64,000 nucleotides of DNA, taken from positions 8,999 to 72,998 of the forward strand of contig JAICWX010000003.1 of assembly GCA_025934635.1 (NCBI GenBank). Direction: 5' to 3'. The stretch comes from Streptosporangiaceae bacterium (GTDB lineage: Bacteria; Actinomycetota; Actinomycetes; Streptosporangiales; Streptosporangiaceae). Shown one piece after another: positions 47,415 through 55,171 of this stretch. Within the stretch, counting starts at the first letter, position 1. Every line of letters begins with the position of its first letter. The position numbers and the translations under genes are program-made. The notes under the pieces are model-generated. The model searched no databases. It was not told the origin of the DNA and saw only the letters and a program-made list of their open reading frames with translations.

Positions 47415-50315
47415 ATGCCGTCGTTCGGTGAGCTGCTGCGGCAGCGCCGGCTGGCCGCCGGGCTGACCCAGGAGACGCTGGCCGAACGGGCCGGGGTGAG
47501 CGCCAAGGCCATCAGCGACCTGGAGCGGGCCCCGGACCGCACGCCGCGGCTCGACACGGTGGGGCTGCTGGCCGACGCGCTGAACCTCGACCCGGCCGAA
47601 CGGGCGGCGTTGCTCGCCGCGGCCCGGCCCGCGGCCGGCGGGCGGCCCGGGCCCGGTTCGGCGCCGGCCGTCCGAGCCGGCCGCGCCACGGCGATGCCAC
47701 GGCCTCTCACGCCGCTGATCGGCCGGGATAGCGTGACGGCGGCCGTCGTCCGCCTGCTGCGCCGCGGCGACACTCAGCTGCTGGTCCTCACCGGTCCGGG
47801 CGGGGTGGGCAAGACCCGGCTGGCCATCGAGGTGGCCGGGCGGGTGGCGGGCGACTTCCCCGACGGGGTGGTATTTACCGACCTGACGCCGTTGCGCGAT
47901 CCCGGTCTGGTCCTCGGTGCCATCGCGCGGCAGCTGGGCGTGGACGAACGGGACGCGACCCCGCTGACCAGCTTGCTGGCGCTGGCCCTGCGCGAGCGCC
48001 GGATGCTGCTGGTGCTGGACAACTTCGAGCACGTGCTGGCCGCCCGCGATGCCGTGGTCGGGCTGCTCGAGGCCTGCCCCGGCGTGGTCGCCCTGGTCAC
48101 CAGCCGGGTCGCGCTGCGGGTCCGGGCCGGGCGGGAGTACCCGGTGGCCCCGCTCGCGCTGCCCGGCCCGGACGACCCGGACGCGGCCGGATCCCCCGCG
48201 GTGGAACTATTCACGGACCGGGCCGACGCGGCCGGGACGGCGCTCGCGCCGGACGCGGCGACCGGCGCGGCGGTAGCCGAGATCTGCCGCCGGCTCGACG
48301 GCATCCCGCTGGCCATCGAGCTGGCCGCGGCCCGGCTGCCGCTGCTGCCGCCCGGTCACCTGCTGACCCGGCTGACCCGCCGGCTGCCGGAGCTGGTGGA
48401 CGGCCCGTACGACCTGCCGGACCGGCAGAAGACCATGCGGGACGCGATCGCCTGGAGCTACGAGCTGCTGGCCTCGGCCGAGCAGCGGCTGTTCCGCCAG
48501 CTGTGCGTGTTCACCGGCGGCGGCACCCTCGACGCGGTCGAGGCCGTGTGCGGGGCGGACGCCGTGACCGGCCTCGCCGCCCTGGTGGCCGGGAACCTGG
48601 TGCGGATGCCGGTCGCCGCCGCACCGGGCAGCACGGCGGGCAGCGCCCCGGACGGGCCGCGGGTGAACCTGCTGGAGACGATCCGCGAATACGGCACCGA
48701 GCAGCTCCAGGCCCGCGCGGAGGCCGGGGAAACCCGGCGGGCGCACGCCGGGTGGTACCTGGACCTGGCCGAGCGGGCGGCGCCCGCGCTGGCCGGCCCG
48801 GACGTGGTGTCCTGGCTGGGCCGGCTCGACGCCGAGCACGACAACCTGCGGGCCGCGCTGCGGTGGACCCTGGATACGGACAACGGGGCCCGGGGCGACG
48901 GGACGGACGCGCTGCGGCTGGCGGGGGCGCTCGGGCGCTACTGGGCGCACCGCGGTCACCTCAGCGAGGGGCGCCAGTGGTGCGCCGAGGCCCTCGAGAT
49001 GTCGGCCGGTAGCGGGGCGGGGACGGCCCTCGTTCGGATTAAATGCCTGATCGCGGCGGGAAGGCTGGCAATCGGCCAGGCCGCCTACGGCGAGGCGGAG
49101 CGAGTTACCGCCGAGGCGGTGGCGCTGGCCGGCGAGCACGGCGGCCCGGCCGAGCAGGCGGCCGCCCTCACTACGCAGGGCCTGCTGGCCCGGACGCAGA
49201 ACCGGTACGCGGACTCGGCCGCGGCCTACGAGGCAGCCCTGCCGCTGGCCCGGGCGGCCGGCCGCCGCGGCGAGGAGGCGACGGCGCTGCTCGGCCTGGC
49301 CTACGTGGCCATGTTCACCGGCGACGCGGCCCGGGCGGGCGCGCTCACCGAGCAGTGCCTGGCCGCCGCGCGGGCCTCGCAGGACCAGTTCATCCTGGCC
49401 CACGCGCTGTTCTTCATGAGCTGGGGCGCCAGCCACGGCGGCGCCTACGAGGCTGCCCGGGCCCTGGCCACCGAGGCCAGGGACCTGTTCGGCGAGCTGG
49501 GCGAGGGCGGCGAGCATGCCGAGGCCACCTTCGTGCTCGGCACCATCGCGATGTACACCGGTGACTACCGCGGCGGGGCGGCCCTGTTCGAGCAGAGCCT
49601 GGCCGAGCGGCGGGCCCGCGGCGACGAGCACACCGCCGCCCGGCATCTCGGCGGCCTCGGCACCGCCCTGCTCAACCTGGGCGACCGGCCCCGGGGCCGG
49701 GCCGTGATCGAGGAGAGCCTGGCGGTGGCGCGGGCCTACGGCGACCAGTGGTCCGAGGCCATGTCGCTGGTGATGCTCGGCCACCAGCGGCTGGCCGACG
49801 GCGAGCCGGCCCGGGCGCAATCCGAGCTGACCGGGGCGGCAGCGTTGTTCCAGGCGACCGGCAACATGGTCTACATGGCCTGGTGCCTGGAAGGGCTGGC
49901 CGGGGTGGCGGCGGCGGAGCGCGACCTGGACCGGGCCGCGGAGATCACCGGCGGCCGGGACGGGCTGCGGGCCCAGACCGGGGTGCTGCTGCCGCCGGTG
50001 TACCCCGCTGCCTGGGAGCGGATGCTCCGGATCGTGCGGGACGGGCTGGGCGAGGAGCGGTTCGCAGCGGCCCGGGGGCGGCTGGCGGACCGGCCGCCGC
50101 CGGAGATCGTCGCCGCCGCGCTCGGGCCAGCGGTCAGCCCCGTCCCGCCCGGGACCAGGGGCAGCGCAGTCCTGCCCGGGACCAGGGGCAGCGCAGCCCC
50201 GGCCGGGTCAGGGGACGGAACCCCGGCCGGGGCTGCGAGTCATGAGCCCGGGGCGGTCGAGCCCGAGAAACAGACCGCCCCGGACGCCTGTGCTCCGGAC
50301 GTACCCGCGCGTTAG
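47415..50315 (+). CDS. XRE-HTH / NB-ARC-like ATPase / TPR regulator
   Basis: 966 residues. N-terminal XRE helix-turn-helix (about 5-60: LLRQRRLAAGLTQETLAERAGVS), a STAND-type ATPase (about 100-400) with Walker A GPGGVGKTR and Walker B LLVLDNFEHVL, and a helical TPR region (about 430-890). STAND regulators are off when ADP-bound and oligomerise on ligand binding. Start ATG 47415 after GAGGG. A 27-bp tandem repeat near the 3' end (about 50150-50210) encodes PGTRGSA units. Its stop overlaps the convergent haloperoxidase stop by four bases. Confidence 0.92.
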   Translation: MPSFGELLRQRRLAAGLTQETLAERAGVSAKAISDLERAPDRTPRLDTVGLLADALNLDPAERAALLAAARPAAGGRPGPGSAPAVRAGRATAMPRPLTPLIGRDSVTAAVVRLLRRGDTQLLVLTGPGGVGKTRLAIEVAGRVAGDFPDGVVFTDLTPLRDPGLVLGAIARQLGVDERDATPLTSLLALALRERRMLLVLDNFEHVLAARDAVVGLLEACPGVVALVTSRVALRVRAGREYPVAPLALPGPDDPDAAGSPAVELFTDRADAAGTALAPDAATGAAVAEICRRLDGIPLAIELAAARLPLLPPGHLLTRLTRRLPELVDGPYDLPDRQKTMRDAIAWSYELLASAEQRLFRQLCVFTGGGTLDAVEAVCGADAVTGLAALVAGNLVRMPVAAAPGSTAGSAPDGPRVNLLETIREYGTEQLQARAEAGETRRAHAGWYLDLAERAAPALAGPDVVSWLGRLDAEHDNLRAALRWTLDTDNGARGDGTDALRLAGALGRYWAHRGHLSEGRQWCAEALEMSAGSGAGTALVRIKCLIAAGRLAIGQAAYGEAERVTAEAVALAGEHGGPAEQAAALTTQGLLARTQNRYADSAAAYEAALPLARAAGRRGEEATALLGLAYVAMFTGDAARAGALTEQCLAAARASQDQFILAHALFFMSWGASHGGAYEAARALATEARDLFGELGEGGEHAEATFVLGTIAMYTGDYRGGAALFEQSLAERRARGDEHTAARHLGGLGTALLNLGDRPRGRAVIEESLAVARAYGDQWSEAMSLVMLGHQRLADGEPARAQSELTGAAALFQATGNMVYMAWCLEGLAGVAAAERDLDRAAEITGGRDGLRAQTGVLLPPVYPAAWERMLRIVRDGLGEERFAAARGRLADRPPPEIVAAALGPAVSPVPPGTRGSAVLPGTRGSAAPAGSGDGTPAGAASHEPGAVEPEKQTAPDACAPDVPAR

Positions 50316-51691
50316 GCGCGCCCGGTGAAGTGGCCCAGGTCGAAGGCGGCCACCTGACTGCCGAGCCGCTCACCCGCCTGGTGGTCCAGCCGGGTGTGCT
50401 GACCGGCCCAGATCCGGCTGAGCCCGGCCTCGTTGGCCGCGGCCTGGAAGCTGCCGAACGTCCGGGTGGCGCCGTTCAGCGTGATGGCCAGGTGCACCCG
50501 GTGACCGGCGAACGCGCTGAGCACGGTGGCCGCGGCCTCGCTGATGGTGCTGTGCGCGCCCGGGTAGGAGGGGTCGGGGGCGGTGACCGCGAGCGGGGTC
50601 CAGGCCGGGTCCCCCTTGATGCGGGGGTTGTGGATGGTGTTGCCCAGCCGGATCGCGGTGACCGGTCGCCAGATCGCGTAGTGGTACTTGGCGTTGTACA
50701 TGGCGATGGCGGCGTCGGCCAGCGTGACGTCGAGGCTGGCGAACAGGGCGGTGGCCTGCTCCAGGCTGGCGCCCTCCCGGTCAGCACGGAGGACCTGAGC
50801 CTGCGCTACCAGGTTCCAGGTGTTCCAGATCGGCGCCGAGGCCCAGAAGTTGGCGGCCGCGGTCTCGCCGGCGGTCCGGGTCCGGCTGGTGTCCCGGCCC
50901 AGGCTCTTGACCTCGTTCAGCGCCGCGCCGTAGGCGGCGCTGGTGACCCGCGGCATCGGCGCGGGCCGGAACTGCCGCCCGTCCCGCAGGACGAACGGGG
51001 TGACCTTACCCCAGCCGGTGAACGCCGGGGCGGGGAAGTCGGGCGGCGTGGGCCGGTAGTCGCCGGGCAGGTTCCCGCTCACGAACGGCGGCGGGGTGGC
51101 CGCGGATCCGTCGTGGGCCCGGACCTTGAGCAGGTGCCGGGCCACGGCGGCGCCCACCTCGGTGCCGTCATGCCGGCCGTGGCCGCCGGTCTTCGCCAGC
51201 TCGGCCCGCAGCACCCGGCCGAGCTCGCCCCTCATATTCGGGTAAAGAGCGGTCAGCACGTCGTGGGCGGCCTGGTCGGCCGCCGCGTCCGGGCGGGCGT
51301 CCCGTGGCGCCCGCACGGTGAACAGGTAGGACCGGTCGTGGTGGGTGATCGAGTTCACCGCGTCGTACTCGGCCGCCTGCAGCAGCGCGAAACTGCGGGT
51401 GGGGTGGATGGCGGCGGGCTGCTCGCCCGGGATGCCGAGGATCTTGATCAGTTCGTTGTTCCAGGTGACGACCAGCCGGCCGGACCCGGGCCGGAAGGCA
51501 GCGGCCGACGCCTGGCGGGCCCCCGTGGCCGCCAGGGTCGTGCTCGCCGAGGCCGTGCTGGCCGAAGCCGGGGCCGCCAGCGCGGTCGACGCGGTGGCGG
51601 CGGCCGCGGCGGCGGTTATCGCGGCCGCGATCGCCTTCCGGGACTTGGACGCCCCGGGCTTGTTCTTCTTTTCCCTCGTGAAGTTACGCAT
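50312..51691 (-). CDS. Secreted vanadium-dependent haloperoxidase / PAP2-superfamily protein
   Basis: 459 residues. A basic N-terminus and Ala-rich hydrophobic stretch (about 15-45, ending ALAAPA) look like a signal peptide. The vanadate/phosphate pocket motifs are present: K-x6-RP in KYHYAIWRP, PGAHS in place of the usual PSGH, and SR-x5-H-x3-D in SRIWAGQHTRLD. The family includes haloperoxidases and acid phosphatases, which cannot be separated by eye. ATG 51691 has no ribosome site; a perfect 8-bp inverted-repeat operator starts two bases upstream and the putative -10 lies within it, so a leaderless mRNA is likely. Confidence 0.87.
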   Translation of the reverse strand: MRNFTREKKNKPGASKSRKAIAAAITAAAAAATASTALAAPASASTASASTTLAATGARQASAAAFRPGSGRLVVTWNNELIKILGIPGEQPAAIHPTRSFALLQAAEYDAVNSITHHDRSYLFTVRAPRDARPDAAADQAAHDVLTALYPNMRGELGRVLRAELAKTGGHGRHDGTEVGAAVARHLLKVRAHDGSAATPPPFVSGNLPGDYRPTPPDFPAPAFTGWGKVTPFVLRDGRQFRPAPMPRVTSAAYGAALNEVKSLGRDTSRTRTAGETAAANFWASAPIWNTWNLVAQAQVLRADREGASLEQATALFASLDVTLADAAIAMYNAKYHYAIWRPVTAIRLGNTIHNPRIKGDPAWTPLAVTAPDPSYPGAHSTISEAAATVLSAFAGHRVHLAITLNGATRTFGSFQAAANEAGLSRIWAGQHTRLDHQAGERLGSQVAAFDLGHFTGRA

Positions 51692-51692
51692 G

Positions 51693-51713
51693 TCTACTAA
51701 TACGCTTAGTAGA
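51693..51713. promoter_or_regulatory. Proposed BlaI operator A and haloperoxidase promoter
   Basis: TCTACTAA-N5-TTAGTAGA, perfect 8-bp arms. On the minus strand TTGAAC (51727-51722) and TATTAG (51702-51697) are 19 bases apart, with the operator covering the -10 element. Confidence 0.78.
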
Positions 51714-51762
51714 AGGATCGGGTTCAATCCGATTGCAGGCCAGTTCGAGATCCTGTTGCGTA

Positions 51763-51798
51763 GTGAACGAGTCCCGGGTTCTATGCGTATTAGTAAGT
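51763..51798 (+). promoter_or_regulatory. Proposed blaI promoter with degenerate operator B
   Basis: GTGAAC (51763-51768), a 19-base spacer and TATTAG (51788-51793) match the spacing of the other two promoters. The right operator arm reads TTAGTAAG (6 of 8); the left arm is poorly kept (4 of 8). This would give weak autoregulation. Confidence 0.6.
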
Positions 51799-51837
51799 AG
51801 TGATGACGCCAGCTGGAAGGGCAGGTCAGGGTCCGCG

Positions 51838-52233
51838 ATGCGTCAGTTCGGCGAGCTGGAAGCGGTGATCATGGACCGGCTGTGGGAGTGGGGCAGGCCG
51901 GCCCTGGTTCGCGAGGTGGTCGACGACCTCGGCCGGGACCGGTCGATCGCGTACACCACGGTGATGACCGTGATGGAGAACCTGCACCGCAAGGGCTGGC
52001 TGCGCCGTCAGCGGGACGGCCGGGCCTGGCGTTACGAGCCGACCGGCTCCCGGTCCGGGTACACCGCGTCGCTGATGAGCGAGGCGCTGGCGACCAACCC
52101 GGACCGGCGCACCGCGCTGGCCCACTTCGTGCTGCAGATGAGCCCGCACGACGCCGCGCTGCTGCGGGAGGCGCTCGAGGCCACCCAGCCGCCATCGGCC
52201 CAGGCACCGGCCGCCGAAGGCGAGGGGCGATGA
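51838..52233 (+). CDS. blaI: BlaI/MecI/CopY-family repressor
   Basis: 131 residues, winged helix (about 1-75: FGELEAVIMDRLWEWGRPALVREVVDDL, then AYTTVMTVMENLHRKGWL) and a short dimerisation tail. BlaI repressors bind TACTA-type palindromes and are removed by proteolysis when the partner M56 sensor is activated. The start was taken at ATG 51838, where homology begins. It is coupled (ATGA overlap) to the M56 gene. No beta-lactamase or PBP gene is adjacent. Confidence 0.93.
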   Translation: MRQFGELEAVIMDRLWEWGRPALVREVVDDLGRDRSIAYTTVMTVMENLHRKGWLRRQRDGRAWRYEPTGSRSGYTASLMSEALATNPDRRTALAHFVLQMSPHDAALLREALEATQPPSAQAPAAEGEGR

Positions 52234-53252
52234 CCGTCGCGGCCGTCCTGCTGGCCTACGCCGTCGGTGCCGGCGCGCTGGGTTCCCGGCTGCTGGCCCG
52301 GGCCCGCTGGATCCAGCGGGCGCCGTTGCTGGGCATCGTCACCTACCTCGCCGCGGCCTGGTCGGTGGTGGCCGCGGCCGGGCTGGCCGGGCTGACGCTG
52401 GCGGTGCACGCCACCGCCCTGGGCAGCGGGCTGAGCCAGCTGATCGGGGCCTGCGTCATCCGGCTGCGCGACACCTACGCCACGCCGGGCGGCGCCCTGG
52501 TGGCCGGCCTCGGCCTGGCCCTGGCGGCGGCGGTGACGGCCCGCACCGCGGTCGCCGCGGCCACTCACCTGCGGGCGGTCCGCCGGCAGGCGCGGCAGCA
52601 CGCGCAGGCTGTCCGGCTGGTCGGGCGGCCGGACCCGGCCCTGGGCGCCCTGCTGGTCGAGCACCCGCAGCCCGCCGCCTACTGCGTGGCCGGCCCGGAC
52701 CCGACCGTGATCGTGACCACAGCCGCGCTGCAGACCCTCGACCGGGACCAGCTGGCGGCCGTCCTCGCCCACGAACGGGCGCACCTCGCGTGGCGCCACC
52801 ACCGGCTCGTGGCCCTGGCCAGGATCGCCCAGCAGCTGCTGCCATTCCTGCCGCTGATGCGGGACGCGGCGGTGCAGGTCGCCCGGCTGGTGGAATTGCA
52901 CGCCGACGACACCGCCACCGCTGCGCACGACACCCGGACGCTGGCCACCGCGCTGGTCGTCCTGGCCGAGAAAGGAGCCCTCGCACCGGGCCCGGCCGTC
53001 ACCGGGCTGGCCGCGCCCGGACCCGGCGCGACGGGACCGGTCGTGGCTGGCCTGGGTGCCACCGGGCTGACCGCGGCCGGCGCCGACGCGCTGCAGCGAA
53101 TCCAGCGGATGCTCCGCCCGGCCGAGCCGCTGACCCGGCTGCGGCGGCAGCTGCTGCGGGCCGGGGCGGCCGGCCTGGCGCTGACCCCGCTGCTGCTCGC
53201 GCTGACCCCGGCCCTGGTGGCGCTGGCCCTCGGGCGCGTCCCGGTCGCCTAG
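52230..53252 (+). CDS. M56-family membrane metalloprotease (BlaR1-like)
   Basis: 340 residues. Three to four N-terminal helices, then the zinc protease motif HERAH (H181, E182, H185) in AVLAHERAHLAWRHHRL, a second metal ligand probably in ELHADDTA, and a C-terminal helix. It lacks the extracellular penicillin-binding domain of BlaR1, so the signal is not a covalently bound beta-lactam. An Ala/Gly/Thr/Pro repeat region (about 250-290) precedes the last helix. Known family role: cleaves its cognate BlaI on activation. Confidence 0.9.
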   Translation: MTVAAVLLAYAVGAGALGSRLLARARWIQRAPLLGIVTYLAAAWSVVAAAGLAGLTLAVHATALGSGLSQLIGACVIRLRDTYATPGGALVAGLGLALAAAVTARTAVAAATHLRAVRRQARQHAQAVRLVGRPDPALGALLVEHPQPAAYCVAGPDPTVIVTTAALQTLDRDQLAAVLAHERAHLAWRHHRLVALARIAQQLLPFLPLMRDAAVQVARLVELHADDTATAAHDTRTLATALVVLAEKGALAPGPAVTGLAAPGPGATGPVVAGLGATGLTAAGADALQRIQRMLRPAEPLTRLRRQLLRAGAAGLALTPLLLALTPALVALALGRVPVA

Positions 53253-53303
53253 CGGCCGCCGCCCCCTGTGAGCCATGTCATAACGCTCCCCTTGAACGGA
53301 TAG

Positions 53304-53328
53304 CATCTACTAACCGTCTTAGTAGATG
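53304..53328. promoter_or_regulatory. Proposed BlaI operator C and thioredoxin-like gene promoter
   Basis: CATCTACTAA-N5-TTAGTAGATG, perfect 10-bp arms that include the whole of operator A's arms. TTGAAC (53292-53297), 19 bases, then TCTTAG (53317-53322). Confidence 0.78.
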
Positions 53329-53354
53329 TAGAGCGCCGACCGAGAGGGATAGCC

Positions 53355-54236
53355 GTGCAAAGCAAGTCGTCCGCCATGTCCCGGCCACCCCGGCGGCCTC
53401 CTCGGCGGCTGAGCGCCCGCGAGCGGATGGCCGCCGAGCGGGCCGCGCGCCAGCGCGCCGCCAAGCGTCGCCGGATACTGATCGCGCTCGGGTCGGTCAC
53501 CGCCGTCGTGGTCACCGCCGTCACGCTGGTCACGGTCAGCCTGACCAGCAAGCCGGCCCACCTGACGGCCAGCGAGTCCGCCGCTCCGGCGGCCGTGGTC
53601 AAGCAGGTCACGGCCGTGCCGTCCAGCCTGCTCACCCAGGTGAGCCCGGGCCGGGTCGTCACCCCGCTGCACCAGGTCGCGGCCTCGGGGCCGCCGCTGA
53701 CGGCGGGCGGCAAGCCGGTCATCGAGTTCGTCAGCGAGGAGTCGTGCCCGTTCTGCGCGGCTGAGCGGTGGCCGCTGACGGTCGCCCTGTCCCACTTCGG
53801 CACCTGGAGCCAGCTCGGCGTCACCAAGTCGGCCGCCACCGACATCTTCCCCAACACGGCCACGCTGTCGTTCCGCTCGGCCCAGTACCACAGCAGCCAG
53901 CTGACGCTGCACACCACCGAGCTGACCGACAACGCCGGCCATGCCCTGCAGTCCGCCACCACGCTGGACCGCCAGCTGATCGGGCAATACGACGTGCCAC
54001 CCTACGTCAACAGCGCCGACCAGTCCGGGGCGGTGCCCTTCCTCGACATCGGCAACCGGTACATCCTGGCCGGGGCGCAGTTCGACCCGCAGGTACTGGC
54101 CGGGCTGTCCGCGGCGCAGATCGCCGCCCAGCTCCGCGACCCCTCCAGCCCGGTGGCGCAGGCCATCGACGGCTCCGCCAACCTGATCATCGCGGCCATC
54201 AACCACGTCCTGCACGACCAGGCCAGCCAGGGTTAG
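53355..54236 (+). CDS. Membrane-anchored thioredoxin-like protein (DUF929)
   Basis: 293 residues. A basic, Arg-rich cytoplasmic N-terminus (about 1-40), one membrane helix (about 40-62) and an external thioredoxin-like domain with the redox pair C131-P-F-C134 in ESCPFCAAERW. DUF929 proteins are DsbA-like, probably extracytoplasmic disulfide oxidoreductases. Start GTG 53355 follows GAGAGGGA. It is preceded by the best BlaI operator in the region, so it is a likely member of that regulon. Confidence 0.87.
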   Translation: MQSKSSAMSRPPRRPPRRLSARERMAAERAARQRAAKRRRILIALGSVTAVVVTAVTLVTVSLTSKPAHLTASESAAPAAVVKQVTAVPSSLLTQVSPGRVVTPLHQVAASGPPLTAGGKPVIEFVSEESCPFCAAERWPLTVALSHFGTWSQLGVTKSAATDIFPNTATLSFRSAQYHSSQLTLHTTELTDNAGHALQSATTLDRQLIGQYDVPPYVNSADQSGAVPFLDIGNRYILAGAQFDPQVLAGLSAAQIAAQLRDPSSPVAQAIDGSANLIIAAINHVLHDQASQG

Positions 54237-54249
54237 TCCTGGCCGGAAG

Positions 54250-54285
54250 GGGGCTAGCCGGGCCCCGCGCGGCCCGGCTAGCCCC
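54250..54285 (+). terminator. Strong hairpin terminator
   Basis: Perfect 15-bp stem GGGGCTAGCCGGGCC / GGCCCGGCTAGCCCC with a 6-base loop, directly after the thioredoxin-like gene. Confidence 0.85.
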
Positions 54286-54327
54286 GCGTTAGGCTGGAGC
54301 CCAACCGACTAGGCAGGGGGCGCCGCT

Positions 54328-55167
54328 GTGAGCATTCAGGTCCGCGAGTTGTTCGCCAACGGCTTCGGCGAACTGCGCTACGAGCCCACCGCGAAACGGA
54401 TCCGCGCGGTGCTGGGCGGCGACACGGTCGTCGACAGCACCCGGGCCCTGCTGGTCTGGGAACCGCGGCGGATCGTGCCGTCCTACGCGGTGCCGGCCGA
54501 GGACGTGCGCGGGGACCTGGTGCCCGCGGGACCGGCCGGGGCCGGCCCCGGCCGGGACGTGGGCGTGGCCCTGCCCGACGTGACCGCGCTGCGCGTCCTC
54601 GACCCGAGGACCCCGTTCACCGTCCACAGCACCGACGGCGAGGCGGCCGACCTGGTCGCGGCCGGCCAGGAGCGGCTCGGGGCGGGCTTCCGCCCGGCCG
54701 ACAAGGACCTAGCCGGGATGGTGATCCTGGACTTCGGCGCCTTCGACGCCTGGTACGAGGAAGACGAGCTCAACGTGGGCCACCCGCGGGACCCGTTCCA
54801 CCGCATCGACGTGCTGCCCAGCTCGCGCCAGGTTCAGCTGGAACTGGACGGCCAGGTGCTGGCGGACAGCTCCCGGCCGGCCCTGCTGTTCGAGACCATG
54901 CTGCCCACCCGCTACTACCTCCCGCGCGCGGACGTGACCGCCGAGCTGATCCCCAGTGACACCAAGACCTGGTGCGCCTACAAGGGCCAGGCGTCGTACT
55001 TCTCGGCGTCGGTCGGCGGCCGGGTCGTCCCGGACATCGCCTGGAGCTACACCGACCCGCGGCACGACGCCGTCCAGGTCCGCGACCTGATCGCCTTCTT
55101 CGAAGAGAAGATCGACGTCATCCTGGACGGCGAGCGCCGCACCCGCCCCGTCACCCCCTGGTCCTAG
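54328..55167 (+). CDS. DUF427 protein (two tandem domains)
   Basis: 279 residues carrying two DUF427 units (about 20-110 and 150-260); the motif VVDSTRALLVWEPRRIVPSYAVP is matched in the second half by LADSSRPALLFETMLPTRYYLP, then WCAYKGQASYFS. Function is unknown. Start GTG 54328, with TAGGCT about 35 bases upstream as a possible -10. It is four bases from the glucarate dehydratase-like gene, so the two are cotranscribed. Confidence 0.88.
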   Translation: MSIQVRELFANGFGELRYEPTAKRIRAVLGGDTVVDSTRALLVWEPRRIVPSYAVPAEDVRGDLVPAGPAGAGPGRDVGVALPDVTALRVLDPRTPFTVHSTDGEAADLVAAGQERLGAGFRPADKDLAGMVILDFGAFDAWYEEDELNVGHPRDPFHRIDVLPSSRQVQLELDGQVLADSSRPALLFETMLPTRYYLPRADVTAELIPSDTKTWCAYKGQASYFSASVGGRVVPDIAWSYTDPRHDAVQVRDLIAFFEEKIDVILDGERRTRPVTPWS

Positions 55168-55171
55168 CCCG

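Noticed and set aside
44474..51691. A secondary-metabolite gene cluster, suggested by SnoaL-like and haloperoxidase genes
   Set aside because: No polyketide synthase, NRPS, terpene synthase or tailoring set is present in this window.
51838..53252. A beta-lactam resistance locus, because of BlaI and an M56 protease
   Set aside because: The M56 protein lacks the penicillin-binding sensor domain and no beta-lactamase or PBP2a-like gene is adjacent; the operators point to other targets.
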